A DNA stretch of 40,964 nt from Microbacteriaceae bacterium UBA1487 (GCA_002325245.1 DCRR01000024.1:25668-66631), one strand, 5' to 3'. Shown: positions 19,214-27,994, numbered from the stretch's first letter. Made by a program: numbers and translations. The notes: generated by a model not told the origin, from the sequence alone.

Positions 19214-19891
19214 CTACCGCCGTCGCGCCCGCGCCTTCGCCAGTTCATCGGTGCTGTCGGACTCCTCGTCGAGAGCGATCACGCCATAGTCCCAGCCGGT
19301 GCGCCGGTAGACGACGCTCGCACGGTCGGTCTCGGCGTCGATGAAGAGGAAGAAGTCGTGTCCGACCAGCTCCATGCGGTCCAGCGCGTCGGCGGACGTC
19401 ATCCGCTCGGCGGGGAAGACCTTGCGGCGGATGACCACCGGGCTCCAGTCCTCGGTCTCCTCGCTCTCGACCGTCGGGATGGCGCCGGTCGCCACTCGCT
19501 CGAGCGTCGCCACGCTGGCGGGCACCACGTCGCCGACCCGCCCGGCGCTCATCGCCTCCTGGAACGACGGCGGGCGGTGCTGGCCGCGGTGGACCTTCTT
19601 GCGGTCCTTGGCCTGGCGGATGCGCTCGACGAGCTTGTCGAACGCGAGGTCGAAGGCCGCGTACTTGTCGGCGGCCGCGGCCTCAGCCCGCACCAGCGGA
19701 CCCGGGCCGATCAGGGTGAGCTCCACACGATCATCGCCCGACTGGCCCCGCGACTCGTGGTGGCGGACCAGCTTGATCTCGAGGGCGAGGGCCCGCTCGG
19801 CGAGCTTCTCGATCTTCTCGGACTTCTCCGTCGCATAGTCCTCGAATCGATCGGGAACGTCGACTCCGCGGCCGGTGATCGTGATGTCCAT
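19214..19891 (-). CDS. hpf: Long-form ribosome hibernation promoting factor
   Basis: A 225-residue HPF/RaiA protein. The N-terminal domain (about 1-105) begins MDITITGRGVDVPDRFEDYA and contains the conserved basic helix region that blocks mRNA and tRNA sites on the 30S subunit. The C-terminal domain (about 165-220), with VVIRRKVFPAERMTSADALD and FLFIDAETDRASVVYRRTG, is the dimerisation module of the long form, which alone can pair 70S ribosomes into 100S dimers. Position between comF and secA matches the actinobacterial pattern. A GGAGGG site at 19896-19901 precedes the ATG; a perfect stem-loop lies just upstream of it. Confidence 0.95.
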   Translation of the reverse strand: MDITITGRGVDVPDRFEDYATEKSEKIEKLAERALALEIKLVRHHESRGQSGDDRVELTLIGPGPLVRAEAAAADKYAAFDLAFDKLVERIRQAKDRKKVHRGQHRPPSFQEAMSAGRVGDVVPASVATLERVATGAIPTVESEETEDWSPVVIRRKVFPAERMTSADALDRMELVGHDFFLFIDAETDRASVVYRRTGWDYGVIALDEESDSTDELAKARARRR

Positions 19892-19916
19892 GGGACCCTC
19901 CAGTCAGTTGTCACTC

Positions 19917-19940
19917 GGGTCGCACGGACTCGTGCAACCC
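19917..19940 (-). promoter_or_regulatory. 10-base-pair stem-loop in the hpf leader
   Basis: On the minus strand GGGTTGCACG-AGTC-CGTGCGACCC forms a ten-pair stem (one G-U) with a tetraloop. It ends 25 bases before the hpf ATG and about 15 bases before its ribosome binding site. No T tract follows, so it is not an ordinary terminator. It may stabilise the mRNA or regulate translation. Confidence 0.5.
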
Positions 19941-20027
19941 GTTCAGACCGGGGCACCAGGGGGAGCCCCGTGTCTTGCTTGGCGCTTCTCCCGTCAGGCG
20001 TTTGAGCGCCTTTGGCCCCACCGTAGT

Positions 20028-20041
20028 CCCGCGCGCGCGGG
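20028..20041. repeat. Perfect C/G palindrome after comF
   Basis: CCCGCGCGCGCGGG, a 14-base palindrome of alternating C and G directly after the comF stop. It could form a tight hairpin ending comF transcription, though no T tract follows. The rest of the gap 19892-20044 holds the hpf leader and a short hairpin AGGCG/CGCCT at 19996-20011. Confidence 0.4.
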
Positions 20042-20044
20042 TTG

Positions 20045-20764
20045 TCACGAGGGACTCGGTGGGAGTTCCGTGGGCGTCTCCTTTGGATTCGGAATGCGCC
20101 GCGGCGTGGCCGCCAGCACGGCCGCCGCGGCCACGATCGCGCCCGCGCGCTCGAGCTCGCGCGCGGCCTCGCGCAGCGTCGCGCCGGTGGTCACGACGTC
20201 ATCGAGGAGCACGACGTGGCGCCCTCGCGCCCGCCCGGTCACGCGGAAGGCACCGCGGGTGTTCTCGGCCCGCTCGCTCGCGCCGAACGACTTCTGACTG
20301 CCGCCTCGGGCGTGCGGCGCCGGCACGAGCAGGCGCTCCCCGCGCACCCCGGCAGCCGCGGCGAGACGCTCCACAGGGCGGAACCCCCGCCGACGCACGG
20401 CCCGCGCGCGGGACGGAATCGGGCACAGCACGAGCGTGTCGTCGCCTCCCCCGTTCACGCGCGCCAGCCGCAGCGCGCCCTCCAGCGCCGCGGCGAACAG
20501 CGGGGCGAGAGCGCGCGCCAGCCCAGGTCGGTCGCCGTCCTTGAACGCGAGGATCACGGCGCGCAGCTCCCGCTCGTAGCGCGCCCCGGCCACGATCGGG
20601 AACCCGCCGGGCAGCACCAGGCTCTGCGAGCGCAGCGCGTCGCGGCAGTCGGAGCACAGGTCGCGATCGGGCAGGCCGCAGCCGGCGCACTCCACGGGCA
20701 GGATGAGCGCGACCGCGTCGAGCACCACCTCACGGAGCCACGCCGCGTGCTGCCCTGCCCTCAT
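20045..20764 (-). CDS. comFC: ComF-family phosphoribosyltransferase-like protein
   Basis: A 239-residue ComF protein. The N-terminus carries a four-Cys zinc site: CAGCGLPDRDLCSDC at about residues 24-38. The C-terminal part is a type I phosphoribosyltransferase fold with the PRPP loop VVLLDDVVTTGATL near 190-203, preceded by FGASERAENTRGAF, both hallmarks of the family. ComFC supports DNA uptake in competent bacteria, but many non-competent actinobacteria keep it in this same place, so its role may be in nucleotide salvage or DNA repair. Start ATG at 20764, 62 bases after lpqB; a GACACT hexamer at leaderless spacing suggests its own promoter as well as readthrough from lpqB. Confidence 0.9.
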   Translation of the reverse strand: MRAGQHAAWLREVVLDAVALILPVECAGCGLPDRDLCSDCRDALRSQSLVLPGGFPIVAGARYERELRAVILAFKDGDRPGLARALAPLFAAALEGALRLARVNGGGDDTLVLCPIPSRARAVRRRGFRPVERLAAAAGVRGERLLVPAPHARGGSQKSFGASERAENTRGAFRVTGRARGRHVVLLDDVVTTGATLREAARELERAGAIVAAAAVLAATPRRIPNPKETPTELPPSPS

Positions 20765-20770
20765 GCCGCC

Positions 20771-20776
20771 AGTGTC
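20771..20776 (-). promoter_or_regulatory. Possible -10 element of comF, leaderless
   Basis: GACACT on the minus strand, six bases, then the comF ATG. One base off the TANNNT pattern, but the spacing equals that of the other leaderless starts here. Confidence 0.35.
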
Positions 20777-20826
20777 GCCGCGCGCACCATTGTCGGCGAT
20801 GACGAGCGGGCCGAGTGGGGAGAGCG

Positions 20827-22497
20827 CTACTGCTGCGTCGCGAGGAAGGAGGCGCGCAGCCCCGTGTCGAGCCAGCTCGAATCGCCGCTCGGTCGATGCA
20901 CGACGCCATCGGAGTCGAGCACGCGGATGCCCTCCACCCCGTTGCCGCCGACGATCTGCTCGCCGTTCTCGAGCGCGCCCAGGCTCTCCAGGCGGCCGCC
21001 GAGAGTCGCCGTGGAGACTGTCGTGGACTGTCCCGAGCGCAGCAGCAGCGCGATCGTCGTGCCGTCGACCCAGCTCACGTCGAGCAGCTCGCCCGCTCCG
21101 ATCGAGACCAGCGTCGACTCGACGATGGCGATCGGGGCGCCGCTGGCATCCCGGACGATGCCGGCCACGACCAGTCGCGATCCGTCGTCCGTCGCGACTG
21201 CGAAGACCACTCGGGTGCCGTCACGCGACACCGAGACGTCGATCACTCGGCCCTCGATCCCGATGCCGATCGACAGCGGGGTGCCGTCCGGCGAGACCGC
21301 GAACAGCTGCTCCAGCTGGTCTTCGGGCCCCGTCCAGATGTAGCCCCACGGGTCGATCGTGGGCGCGATGAGGTCCGTCCCCGCGGCGGCGAGCTCGACC
21401 CCGTCGGCCGTCACGCGGCTGACCCCCTCCGCGGTGAGCACGGCGACCGTCGACCGGTCGCGGCTCACGCTGGCGGCGGTCGCGCCGAGCGCGTCGATCG
21501 CGGTGCCGATCTCGTCCAGCGGCCGCACCTCCGACTCGCCGATCGACCCGAACTCGCCCGCGAGCATCCCCACCGGAATGGGGTCCACCTGCAGGAAGCG
21601 GTCGGCGGTGCCGCCGACCTCGGAGATGTCGGCGGGGAAGCCCCCGGAGATGACGGCGGCGCTGTGCACATCGCTCAGCGAGCCGAGGCTCGCCGTGAGC
21701 TGCTGCAGGATGCGCCACTGAGTCGCGCTGGAGACCGCCAGGATGTCGGAGCTGAGCGTCACCGTCGCGGTGCCCGACTCGATGTCGACGCTCTCGAGTC
21801 GCTCCAGCCCGTTCGGGACGGCCGTGATCAGCACGCCGGATTCGAGCAGCGGCGACTGCCCGGCGATGAGCTCATCGACGATGCGGTTCGAGATCGTTCG
21901 CGACACCAGGAACCAGCGGAGCTCGGGAACCAGGAACTCGAAGTCGGGCGAGAAGTAGTACAGCTCCACCGGTTCGAACAGCAGCTCGAAGAACGTCGGC
22001 GACAGCACCGTCCCGTCGGGGGCCGCCGAGATCCGCCACTCGCCGTCCTCCTGCGTGAACTCGAAGCTCAGCTGGCGACTCGACCCCGCTCCGGCGAGGT
22101 CGTAGTGCCCCGAGGAGTCGACCTCCGCGGTCACCTCGAGGCTCACCTGGAGCCCGGTCTCGGTCTCGGTCGGGACGACCGCCGAGGTGCTGACGAGCAC
22201 GCCGGCGTTCGGCCGCCACTCGGCCGCGAACGCGTCGGTCAGGTACTCGGTCGCGACGGCGTAGCTGTTCTGCGGGCCGCGCCCGGCGCGCAGGAAGCCG
22301 ATGAGGATCTCACGCGGGGTCGCGCCGACCGTCGGCCCTTCCGGCACCGGGAGCAGGGCCTCGGTGTCCCCCTCATCGGGAATCGCGACCGTGCTGACGC
22401 CGCCCGAATCGGGGATGCGCACGCATCCGGTGAGCACGCCGACAACGGCGAGCGCCGCGAGCGCGCGCCACCACCAGCGGGAACGGGTCCGGCTCAC
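20827..22497 (-). CDS. lpqB: LpqB lipoprotein, accessory factor of MtrAB
   Basis: A 556-residue exported lipoprotein. The signal peptide MSRTRSRWWWRALAALAVVG leads to lipobox LTGC with the acylated Cys25. A GerMN domain region follows (about 200-320, including EPVELYYFSPDFEFLVPELR-type segments and VTITAVPNGLERL-like strands), then a beta-propeller-like C-terminal half with VSRDRSTVAVLT, WTGPEDQLEQLFAVS and VSVSRDGTRVVFAVAT repeats. In mycobacteria and Streptomyces LpqB binds the outer part of MtrB and tunes its signalling. The true start is the GTG at 22495-22497, which overlaps the mtrB stop (GTGA); longer in-frame extensions lie inside mtrB and lack the signal-peptide logic. Confidence 0.94.
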   Translation of the reverse strand: MSRTRSRWWWRALAALAVVGVLTGCVRIPDSGGVSTVAIPDEGDTEALLPVPEGPTVGATPREILIGFLRAGRGPQNSYAVATEYLTDAFAAEWRPNAGVLVSTSAVVPTETETGLQVSLEVTAEVDSSGHYDLAGAGSSRQLSFEFTQEDGEWRISAAPDGTVLSPTFFELLFEPVELYYFSPDFEFLVPELRWFLVSRTISNRIVDELIAGQSPLLESGVLITAVPNGLERLESVDIESGTATVTLSSDILAVSSATQWRILQQLTASLGSLSDVHSAAVISGGFPADISEVGGTADRFLQVDPIPVGMLAGEFGSIGESEVRPLDEIGTAIDALGATAASVSRDRSTVAVLTAEGVSRVTADGVELAAAGTDLIAPTIDPWGYIWTGPEDQLEQLFAVSPDGTPLSIGIGIEGRVIDVSVSRDGTRVVFAVATDDGSRLVVAGIVRDASGAPIAIVESTLVSIGAGELLDVSWVDGTTIALLLRSGQSTTVSTATLGGRLESLGALENGEQIVGGNGVEGIRVLDSDGVVHRPSGDSSWLDTGLRASFLATQQ

Positions 22498-24110
22498 GTC
22501 GGCGCCTCCAGTCCATCGGTCGGTCGCAGCTCGACCGAGTCGTCCGGCGGAAGATCCAGCGGCGAGCCGAGCATGCGGTCGCCGGGGGTGCGCGGCAGCG
22601 TCAGGCGGAAGCAGGTGCCCTGCCCCGGTTCGCTCCACACCTCCAGGACGCCGTCGTGCAGCACCGCGTCCTCGAGCGAGATCGCGAGACCGAGGCCGGT
22701 TCCGCCGGTGCGTCGCTGACGCGAAGGATCGGCGCGCCAGAAGCGATCGAAGACGCGGTCGAGCTGTTCCCCCTCCATGCCGACCCCGTAATCGCGCACC
22801 GCGATGGCGATCGCGGTCGCGTCGCTGTCGACGTAGGCGACGATCGGCCGCCCCTCGCCGTGATCGATCGCGTTGCCGAGCAGATTCTGCAGGATGCGGC
22901 GGATGCGCCGCGCATCCACTTCGGCCTCGAAGTAGCCGCCGGGGGCGACCAGGCGGATATCGCTGCCGTGCTCCGCGGCGAGCGGTGCCATCGCCTCGAT
23001 CGCGTCCTCGACGAGGCGCACCAGGTTCGTCGGCTCGGTCTCCAGCGTGACCGCACCCGCGTCGTAGCGGCTCATCTCGAGGAGATCCGCCAGCAGCACC
23101 TCGAACCGCTCCGTCTGCGCGTGCAGCAGCTCAGCGGTGCGGGCGGTCGCCGGCTCGAACGCGGCGCGCTTGTCGTACAGCACGTCTCCCGCCAGCCGAA
23201 TCGTCGTCAGCGGGGTGCGCAGCTCGTGCGAGACGTCGCTCACGAAGCGCTGCTGAAGTCGCGAGAGCTCCGCCAGCTGGCGGATCTGACGCTGGAGGCT
23301 GTCGGCCATGCGGTTGAACGAGCGCGCCAGCGTTGCGAGCTCGTCCTGGCCCCGCTCCGGCAGCCGCTCCTCGAGCTGACCGTCGGCGAGCTTCTCGCTG
23401 GTGGCGGCGGCGACGCGCACCGGCCCCACGACCAGCCGCACGACGAGGTAGCTCACGAGCCCGATCAGCACCACGAGGGCGACGCCGCCGACGACGAGGG
23501 TGAGCTGCACGAAGTCGAGCGTGCTCTGCACGTCGGCGAGGTCGTACACGATGTAGAGCTGGTACAGCCCGGCCTGCGGCACTGTCAGCAGACTGCCGAC
23601 GATGATGCCGGGGGTGGTCTCGTCTCCGACCCCATCGGGGATCACGATCGACTGCCAGGCGAGCTCGGTGCCCGCCGAGGCGGTCGTGCTCTCGGCCAGC
23701 TCGGTCGACACCAGAGTCTCGCTGAAGTTCGGGCTCTGCGCCCCCTCCAGCAGGACGGGACCCTCCTGGTCGGGCACCCGGAGGAAGGCGATCAGCGGGT
23801 CGGTCGAGACGGTGTTGCGCACGGCCAGGATCGCGGACTCCTGCGCGCCGACCAGGTCGCCGTCGCTCGTCGACTCCCCCGCCTGCGTGAACTCCTGCTG
23901 CGCCAGCAGCGTCGCGCGCCCCGCCTCGTCGAGGAGCAGATCGCGCCGCGACTCGAACAGGTTCGAGCGGACGCTCGCCGTGACGAAGAGTCCGATGATG
24001 GTGACCGCCAAGGTGGACAGGGCCACCGTCAGGAAGATCGTGCGCAGCTGCAGGGAGCCGCGCCAGCGCCGCCCCAGTCGCTCGAGCCATTCACGCCCGT
24101 CGAACCGCAC
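22494..24110 (-). CDS. mtrB: Sensor histidine kinase MtrB
   Basis: A 538-residue membrane kinase. TM1 is near residues 24-48 (TIFLTVALSTLAVTIIGLFV), an extracytoplasmic sensor region of about 135 residues follows, and TM2 is near 200-225 (VVGGVALVVLIGLVSYLVV). Then come a HAMP linker, the HisKA segment FVSDVSHELRTPLTTIR with the phosphorylated His, and a HATPase with LQNLLGNAIDHG (N box), DYGVGMEG (G1) and GTGLGLAIS (G2). With MtrA it forms the actinobacterial two-component system for cell wall, division and osmotic response. It begins 10 bases after mtrA and overlaps lpqB by four bases, so mtrA-mtrB-lpqB is one operon. Confidence 0.96.
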   Translation of the reverse strand: MRFDGREWLERLGRRWRGSLQLRTIFLTVALSTLAVTIIGLFVTASVRSNLFESRRDLLLDEAGRATLLAQQEFTQAGESTSDGDLVGAQESAILAVRNTVSTDPLIAFLRVPDQEGPVLLEGAQSPNFSETLVSTELAESTTASAGTELAWQSIVIPDGVGDETTPGIIVGSLLTVPQAGLYQLYIVYDLADVQSTLDFVQLTLVVGGVALVVLIGLVSYLVVRLVVGPVRVAAATSEKLADGQLEERLPERGQDELATLARSFNRMADSLQRQIRQLAELSRLQQRFVSDVSHELRTPLTTIRLAGDVLYDKRAAFEPATARTAELLHAQTERFEVLLADLLEMSRYDAGAVTLETEPTNLVRLVEDAIEAMAPLAAEHGSDIRLVAPGGYFEAEVDARRIRRILQNLLGNAIDHGEGRPIVAYVDSDATAIAIAVRDYGVGMEGEQLDRVFDRFWRADPSRQRRTGGTGLGLAISLEDAVLHDGVLEVWSEPGQGTCFRLTLPRTPGDRMLGSPLDLPPDDSVELRPTDGLEAPT

Positions 24111-24120
24111 GGGGGTCTGC

Positions 24121-24801
24121 CTAGCTCACGGCGCCCGCGCGGTAGCCGACGCCGCGAACGGTGGTGACGATGCGGGGGTTGTCGGGATCGTGTTCGACCT
24201 TGGCGCGCAGACGCTGCACGTGCACGTTCACGAGACGGGTGTCCGCCTTGTAGTGGTAGCCCCAGACCTGCTCGAGCAGCATCTCGCGCGTGAACACCTG
24301 CTGGGGCTTCGCGGCGAGCGCCAGCAACAGCTGGAACTCGAGCGGGGTCAGCGACAGCTTCTCGTCGCCGCGGCGCACCTCGTGCGCGGCGACGTCGATC
24401 GTGAGGTCGCCGATCTCCACCGTCTCGCTCGTCGTCGGCAGTGTCGGGCGCAGCCGGGTGCGAATTCGCGCGACGAGCTCTTTCGGGTTGAAGGGCTTCA
24501 CGACGTAGTCGTCGGCGCCGCTCTCGAGTCCGACCACGACATCCGTCGGCTCGCCCTTCGCCGTGAGCATGATGATCGGCACGCCGCTCTCGGCGCGGAT
24601 GCGCGAGCACACCTCGATGCCGTCGATGCCCGGCAGCATCAGGTCGAGCAGGACGAGGTCGGGGCGCAGCTCCTGGAAGCGGCTCAGCGCCGAGGTGCCG
24701 TCAGCCGCGAACGACGGCTCGAAGCCCTCGCCCCGCAGCACGATGCCGATCATCTCGGCAATCGCCGGGTCGTCGTCGACCACCAGGATGCGCGCGCTCA
24801 T
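24121..24801 (-). CDS. mtrA: DNA-binding response regulator MtrA
   Basis: A 226-residue OmpR/PhoB-type regulator. The receiver has acidic residues 9-11, the phosphorylated Asp53 in VLLDLMLPG, Thr80 and Lys102. The winged-helix effector domain (about 130-226) includes LSLTPLEFQLLLALA and RLVNVHVQRLRAKVE. Tyr99 sits in the SGADDYVVKPF switch. In Mycobacterium and Corynebacterium MtrA controls cell-wall hydrolases, osmoprotectant uptake and the link to replication; it recognises short tandem repeats. The ATG at 24801 is chosen by family alignment; upstream in-frame codons would add an unusual N-terminus. It is divergent from the MoxR operon across 134 bases. Confidence 0.97.
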   Translation of the reverse strand: MSARILVVDDDPAIAEMIGIVLRGEGFEPSFAADGTSALSRFQELRPDLVLLDLMLPGIDGIEVCSRIRAESGVPIIMLTAKGEPTDVVVGLESGADDYVVKPFNPKELVARIRTRLRPTLPTTSETVEIGDLTIDVAAHEVRRGDEKLSLTPLEFQLLLALAAKPQQVFTREMLLEQVWGYHYKADTRLVNVHVQRLRAKVEHDPDNPRIVTTVRGVGYRAGAVS

Positions 24802-24859
24802 GAACCTCGCCGATTCCCAAGGCGACCCGGGATCTCGGATCGCGTTGAACTTTCGCTCC

Positions 24860-24865
24860 AGCGTA
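24860..24865 (-). promoter_or_regulatory. Possible -10 element of mtrA
   Basis: TACGCT on the minus strand, giving a leader of about 50 bases before the mtrA ATG. It lies within a small inverted repeat CGCTC/GAGCG (24855-24874). No -35 consensus. The opposite promoter for the gene at 24936 is not evident. Confidence 0.35.
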
Positions 24866-24935
24866 GTCGAGCGTGAGAACATGAACGTGAGTGTTGCCCG
24901 CATCAGCCGGGATTCTGCCCACGGGAGGGACCGCC

Positions 24936-26120
24936 GTGACCGACGACCAGCAGTGGCATGCCCCGGACGCGCCGCGGGAGCCCGCGGCGTCGCCGTATCA
25001 CGCGGCCTCCGGGCCGAGCGCCGCGCACGGTGCGACGCCGGCGAGCACTCCCGCAAGCGCGAACGGCTGGGCTCCGCCGCCGAAGCCGGGGCTCGTGCCG
25101 CTGCGCCCGATGACCCTCGGCACGATCCTGGGCGCCTCGTTCCAGGTGCTGCGCCGCAACCCGAAGCCGACCCTCGGACCGGCGCTGCTGATCTCGCTGG
25201 CGACCGTGCTGCTCACCCTGCTGGTGACCGGGGCGGTGACCGCGTGGTCGATCGGCCGCATCGAGTCGGCGCAGTCCGCGGCCGACCAGGACGCGCTGCT
25301 GGCGGGCGGCTTCGCGCTCGGCGCGGTCGGCGTGCTGCTCGCGGCGCTGCTCTCGATCGTCGGGACGGCCGTGCTGCAGGGCATCATCGTCGCGGAGGTC
25401 GCCCGCGCCACGCTCGGCGAGAAGCTCGGCTTCCGCGCCCTGTGGACGCACCTGCGGGGTCGACTCGGCGCGCTCATCGGCTGGGCGTTCGTGCTGGCGG
25501 CGGCGCTCGCCGTCGCGATGCTGATCGTGATCCTCCTCATCGCGGGCCTGAGCCTGCTCGGCGAGGCGGGCGTCATCCTGAGCGTGCTGGTCGCCCTCTT
25601 CGCGATGCTCGGCGGAGCCGTTCTCGTCGCGTGGCTGTCGACGAAGCTGCTGTTCGTCCCGGCTGCCCTCGTGCTGGAGCGGCGCACCCTCGGCGCCGCG
25701 GTCGGCCGGTCGTGGACGCTGATCCGGGGTTCGTTCTGGCGCGTGTTCGGCATCGTGCTGCTGGTCGCCGTCATGCTCTCGATCGCCGCTCAGGTCGTCA
25801 CGACGCCGGTGAGCCTGCTGTTCGGACTGGGCACGGCGTTCCTCACCCCGTCCGGCATGGACGAGTCGGGCTTCATCGCGATGACCATCATCAGCTACCT
25901 CGTGCTGTTCCTGGTCTCGGCGGTCGTCGGCGCCATCACACTCGTCGTGCAGACCGCGACCTCGTCGCTGCTCTACCTCGATCTGCGCTTCCGCACGGAA
26001 GGACTCGACCTCGAGCTGGCGCGGACCGTCGAGGCCCGCCAGCGGGGCGAGAGCGTCGCGGACCCGTACGCCGCGCCCGCTGCGGGTTCGTCGTCGCCCG
26101 GCTCCCCGGCCGCGAGCTGA
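24936..26120 (+). CDS. Membrane protein with glycerophosphodiesterase-like membrane domain
   Basis: A 394-residue polytopic protein. Residues 1-50 are a disordered, Pro/Ala/Ser-rich cytoplasmic tail ending APPPKPGLVPLRPMTLGTIL, the standard entry to this family. Six to eight hydrophobic helices follow (for example LLISLATVLLTLLVTGAV, FALGAVGVLLAALLSIVGTAV, FVLAAALAVAMLIVILLIAG, FGIVLLVAVMLSIAAQV). It resembles the membrane-only domain found in some glycerophosphoryl diester phosphodiesterases, with no catalytic domain. GGAGGG six bases before the GTG at 24936 fixes the start. It heads the operon with the DUF4129, DUF4350, MoxR and DUF58 genes and is divergent from mtrA. Function unknown, perhaps a scaffold in the membrane. 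Confidence 0.82.
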   Translation: MTDDQQWHAPDAPREPAASPYHAASGPSAAHGATPASTPASANGWAPPPKPGLVPLRPMTLGTILGASFQVLRRNPKPTLGPALLISLATVLLTLLVTGAVTAWSIGRIESAQSAADQDALLAGGFALGAVGVLLAALLSIVGTAVLQGIIVAEVARATLGEKLGFRALWTHLRGRLGALIGWAFVLAAALAVAMLIVILLIAGLSLLGEAGVILSVLVALFAMLGGAVLVAWLSTKLLFVPAALVLERRTLGAAVGRSWTLIRGSFWRVFGIVLLVAVMLSIAAQVVTTPVSLLFGLGTAFLTPSGMDESGFIAMTIISYLVLFLVSAVVGAITLVVQTATSSLLYLDLRFRTEGLDLELARTVEARQRGESVADPYAAPAAGSSSPGSPAAS

Positions 26121-26123
26121 GGC

Positions 26124-26789
26124 ATGCACCGACTGCGGGGCGCGTGGCCGAGGGAGGTCCCCGTCGATCCGGACGCGCCGGAAGCGCGCGACTGGCTGGT
26201 GCGCGAGCTCGCGAACCCCGAGTACGAGGCGGCGCGCCCGACCTGGTTCGACCTGCTCGCCCAGCGCGTGGTCGAGTGGTTCGAGTCACTCCGCTTCACG
26301 CCCGGTGAGGGCGGCTTCCCGTGGTGGCTGGTGATCCTGCTCAGCATCGTCGTGCTCGTGGTGCTGGTGGCGTTCTGGATCTATGGCGCGCCTCGACGGA
26401 ACCGGCGCAGCGCCGCCGCGGAGTCGCTGTTCGGCGACGATGACACGCGAGACTCCGCCGCCCTCCGCCGCGCCGCCGAGCAGGCCGCCGCGCGGGGCGA
26501 CTTCACCCTCGCCGTCACCGAGCTGTACCGGGCGCTCGCGCGCGGCCTGAGCGAGCGCACCTTGGTGTCGCTGTTCCCCGGCACCACGGCGCACGGCTTC
26601 GCCCGCGAGGCCGGGAAGGCGTTCCCCGCCGCGCGAGACCTCCTCGAGTCGAGCGCCAGCGACTTCGACGCGGTGCGCTACCTCGACGAGTCGGGCACAC
26701 GCGAGCAGTGGGAGGCGCTGCGCGCGCTCGAGGGCGAGCTGCGCGCCACCCGTGTCGCCGCACCCGAGACGGCGGGGTCGAGCACGTGA
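26124..26789 (+). CDS. DUF4129 membrane protein
   Basis: A 221-residue protein with one helix at about residues 69-92 (WLVILLSIVVLVVLVAFWIYG). The short N-terminal part contains VDPDAPEARDWLVRELANPEY, typical of actinobacterial members. The C-terminal cytoplasmic domain is DUF4129: AAARGDFTLAVTELYRALARGLSERTL followed by a T-A-H-G-F-A-R-E-A segment. DUF4129 often accompanies MoxR and DUF58 genes and is thought to be part of the same membrane complex. It starts three bases after the previous gene and overlaps the next start in a GTGA, so the three are translated in series. Confidence 0.85.
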   Translation: MHRLRGAWPREVPVDPDAPEARDWLVRELANPEYEAARPTWFDLLAQRVVEWFESLRFTPGEGGFPWWLVILLSIVVLVVLVAFWIYGAPRRNRRSAAAESLFGDDDTRDSAALRRAAEQAAARGDFTLAVTELYRALARGLSERTLVSLFPGTTAHGFAREAGKAFPAARDLLESSASDFDAVRYLDESGTREQWEALRALEGELRATRVAAPETAGSST

Positions 26790-27994
26790 GCGTCACCGCA
26801 GCACCGGAGGTGCTCACCCCCACGCTTCGCGCCACGGGCGCGCGCGCCAGATTCTGGATCATCGGCATCGCCCTGATCGTGCTGGTCGGCGTCGTGGCGC
26901 TCGCCACCGAACGCGGCGCCAGCACCGCGGCGAGCTGGCTCGATCCGGACAGCGCCGCCCCGGACGGAACCCGGGCACTGGTGGAGGTGCTGCGCGAGCA
27001 GGGCGTGGAGGTGCACCTCGCGACGAGCTTGAACCAGATGCGGAGCCTCGTCGACGCGGCCGACAGCGCCACGGTGGTGCTGCACGATCGCGATGCCGTG
27101 CTCGACGAGGATCAGCGCGCGCGCTTTCTGCGCACCACCGCCCGGCTCGTCGTGCTCGAACCCGGGCTCGCCGCCACCGCCGATCTCGCCCCCGCGGTCG
27201 GGCTGGCCGGCAATGCGCTCGACTCCGAGGAGCGACTGGCGGCCGGCTGCGCCCTGCCGGCGGCTCAGCGCGCGGACGAGATCCGCGGCAGCGGCTTCGG
27301 CTACCGCATCCTCGACGCGTCGACCGGTGCCGTCGGATGCTTCGCGAATGACGACGACATCGTCGCCCTGGTCGAGGTTCCCCACGACGACCGCGGGCTC
27401 GTTCTGCTGGGGGCGACCTCGCTGCTCACGAACGACGAGATCGCGCTCGCGGGCAACGCGGCCCTCGCGCTCAACCTGCTCGGCGAGGACGCCACGCTCG
27501 TCTGGTACGTGCCGGGGGTGGACGATCTGCGGGCGGGCGAGGAGCTGCCCTCGATCCTCGATCTCACGGCGACCTGGGTCACCCCGCTGGCGATTCTGGC
27601 ACTGCTCGTCACGATCGCCGCGGGCGTCTGGCGCGGCCGCCGGTTCGGCCCGCTCGTGCGCGAGCGACTGCCGGTGATCGTGCGCTCGAGCGAGACGATG
27701 GAGGGGCGCGCCCGGCTGTACGAGCGCGCCAACGCCCGCCTGCACGCTCTGGATGCGCTGCGGATGGCGGCCCTCGGGCGCCTCGCTGCGCGTGTCGGGC
27801 TGTCGCGCACCGCGAGCGTCGATGAGATCGTCGCAGCCGTTGCCGCCCTGACCGGCCGCAGCCGCTCCGAGCTCGGCGACCTGCTCGTCGGCGCGCTCCC
27901 GAACTCCGATGCCGAGCTGCTTCGGCTCTCCGACGAGCTCAGTCGCCTCGAGCACGACGTCGCCCGGGTCACCGGCGCCCCGCCGACGCGCTGA
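26786..27994 (+). CDS. DUF4350 membrane protein
   Basis: A 402-residue protein with a helix near residues 21-42 (FWIIGIALIVLVGVVALA), an exported DUF4350 domain (SAAPDGTRALVEVLREQGVEV at 50-70; ATVVLHDRDAVL; ARLVVLEPG) and a second helix at about 265-285 (WVTPLAILALLVTIAAGVW) followed by GRRFGPLVRERLPVIV and a cytoplasmic helical tail. The DUF4350 domain resembles the GATase-like fold used as a ligand-binding module, without catalytic residues that I can identify. Start GTG overlaps the preceding stop. The tail could contact the MoxR ATPase encoded next, after 55 bases; that is inference from gene order. Confidence 0.84.
   Translation: MSVTAAPEVLTPTLRATGARARFWIIGIALIVLVGVVALATERGASTAASWLDPDSAAPDGTRALVEVLREQGVEVHLATSLNQMRSLVDAADSATVVLHDRDAVLDEDQRARFLRTTARLVVLEPGLAATADLAPAVGLAGNALDSEERLAAGCALPAAQRADEIRGSGFGYRILDASTGAVGCFANDDDIVALVEVPHDDRGLVLLGATSLLTNDEIALAGNAALALNLLGEDATLVWYVPGVDDLRAGEELPSILDLTATWVTPLAILALLVTIAAGVWRGRRFGPLVRERLPVIVRSSETMEGRARLYERANARLHALDALRMAALGRLAARVGLSRTASVDEIVAAVAALTGRSRSELGDLLVGALPNSDAELLRLSDELSRLEHDVARVTGAPPTR

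Noticed and set aside
22498..22638. N-terminal extension of lpqB
   Set aside because: It lies wholly inside mtrB and would bury the lipoprotein signal peptide; the GTG at 22495-22497 is in the GTGA overlap.
24802..25056. N-terminal extension of mtrA
   Set aside because: It overlaps the divergent gene and adds residues not seen in MtrA proteins.
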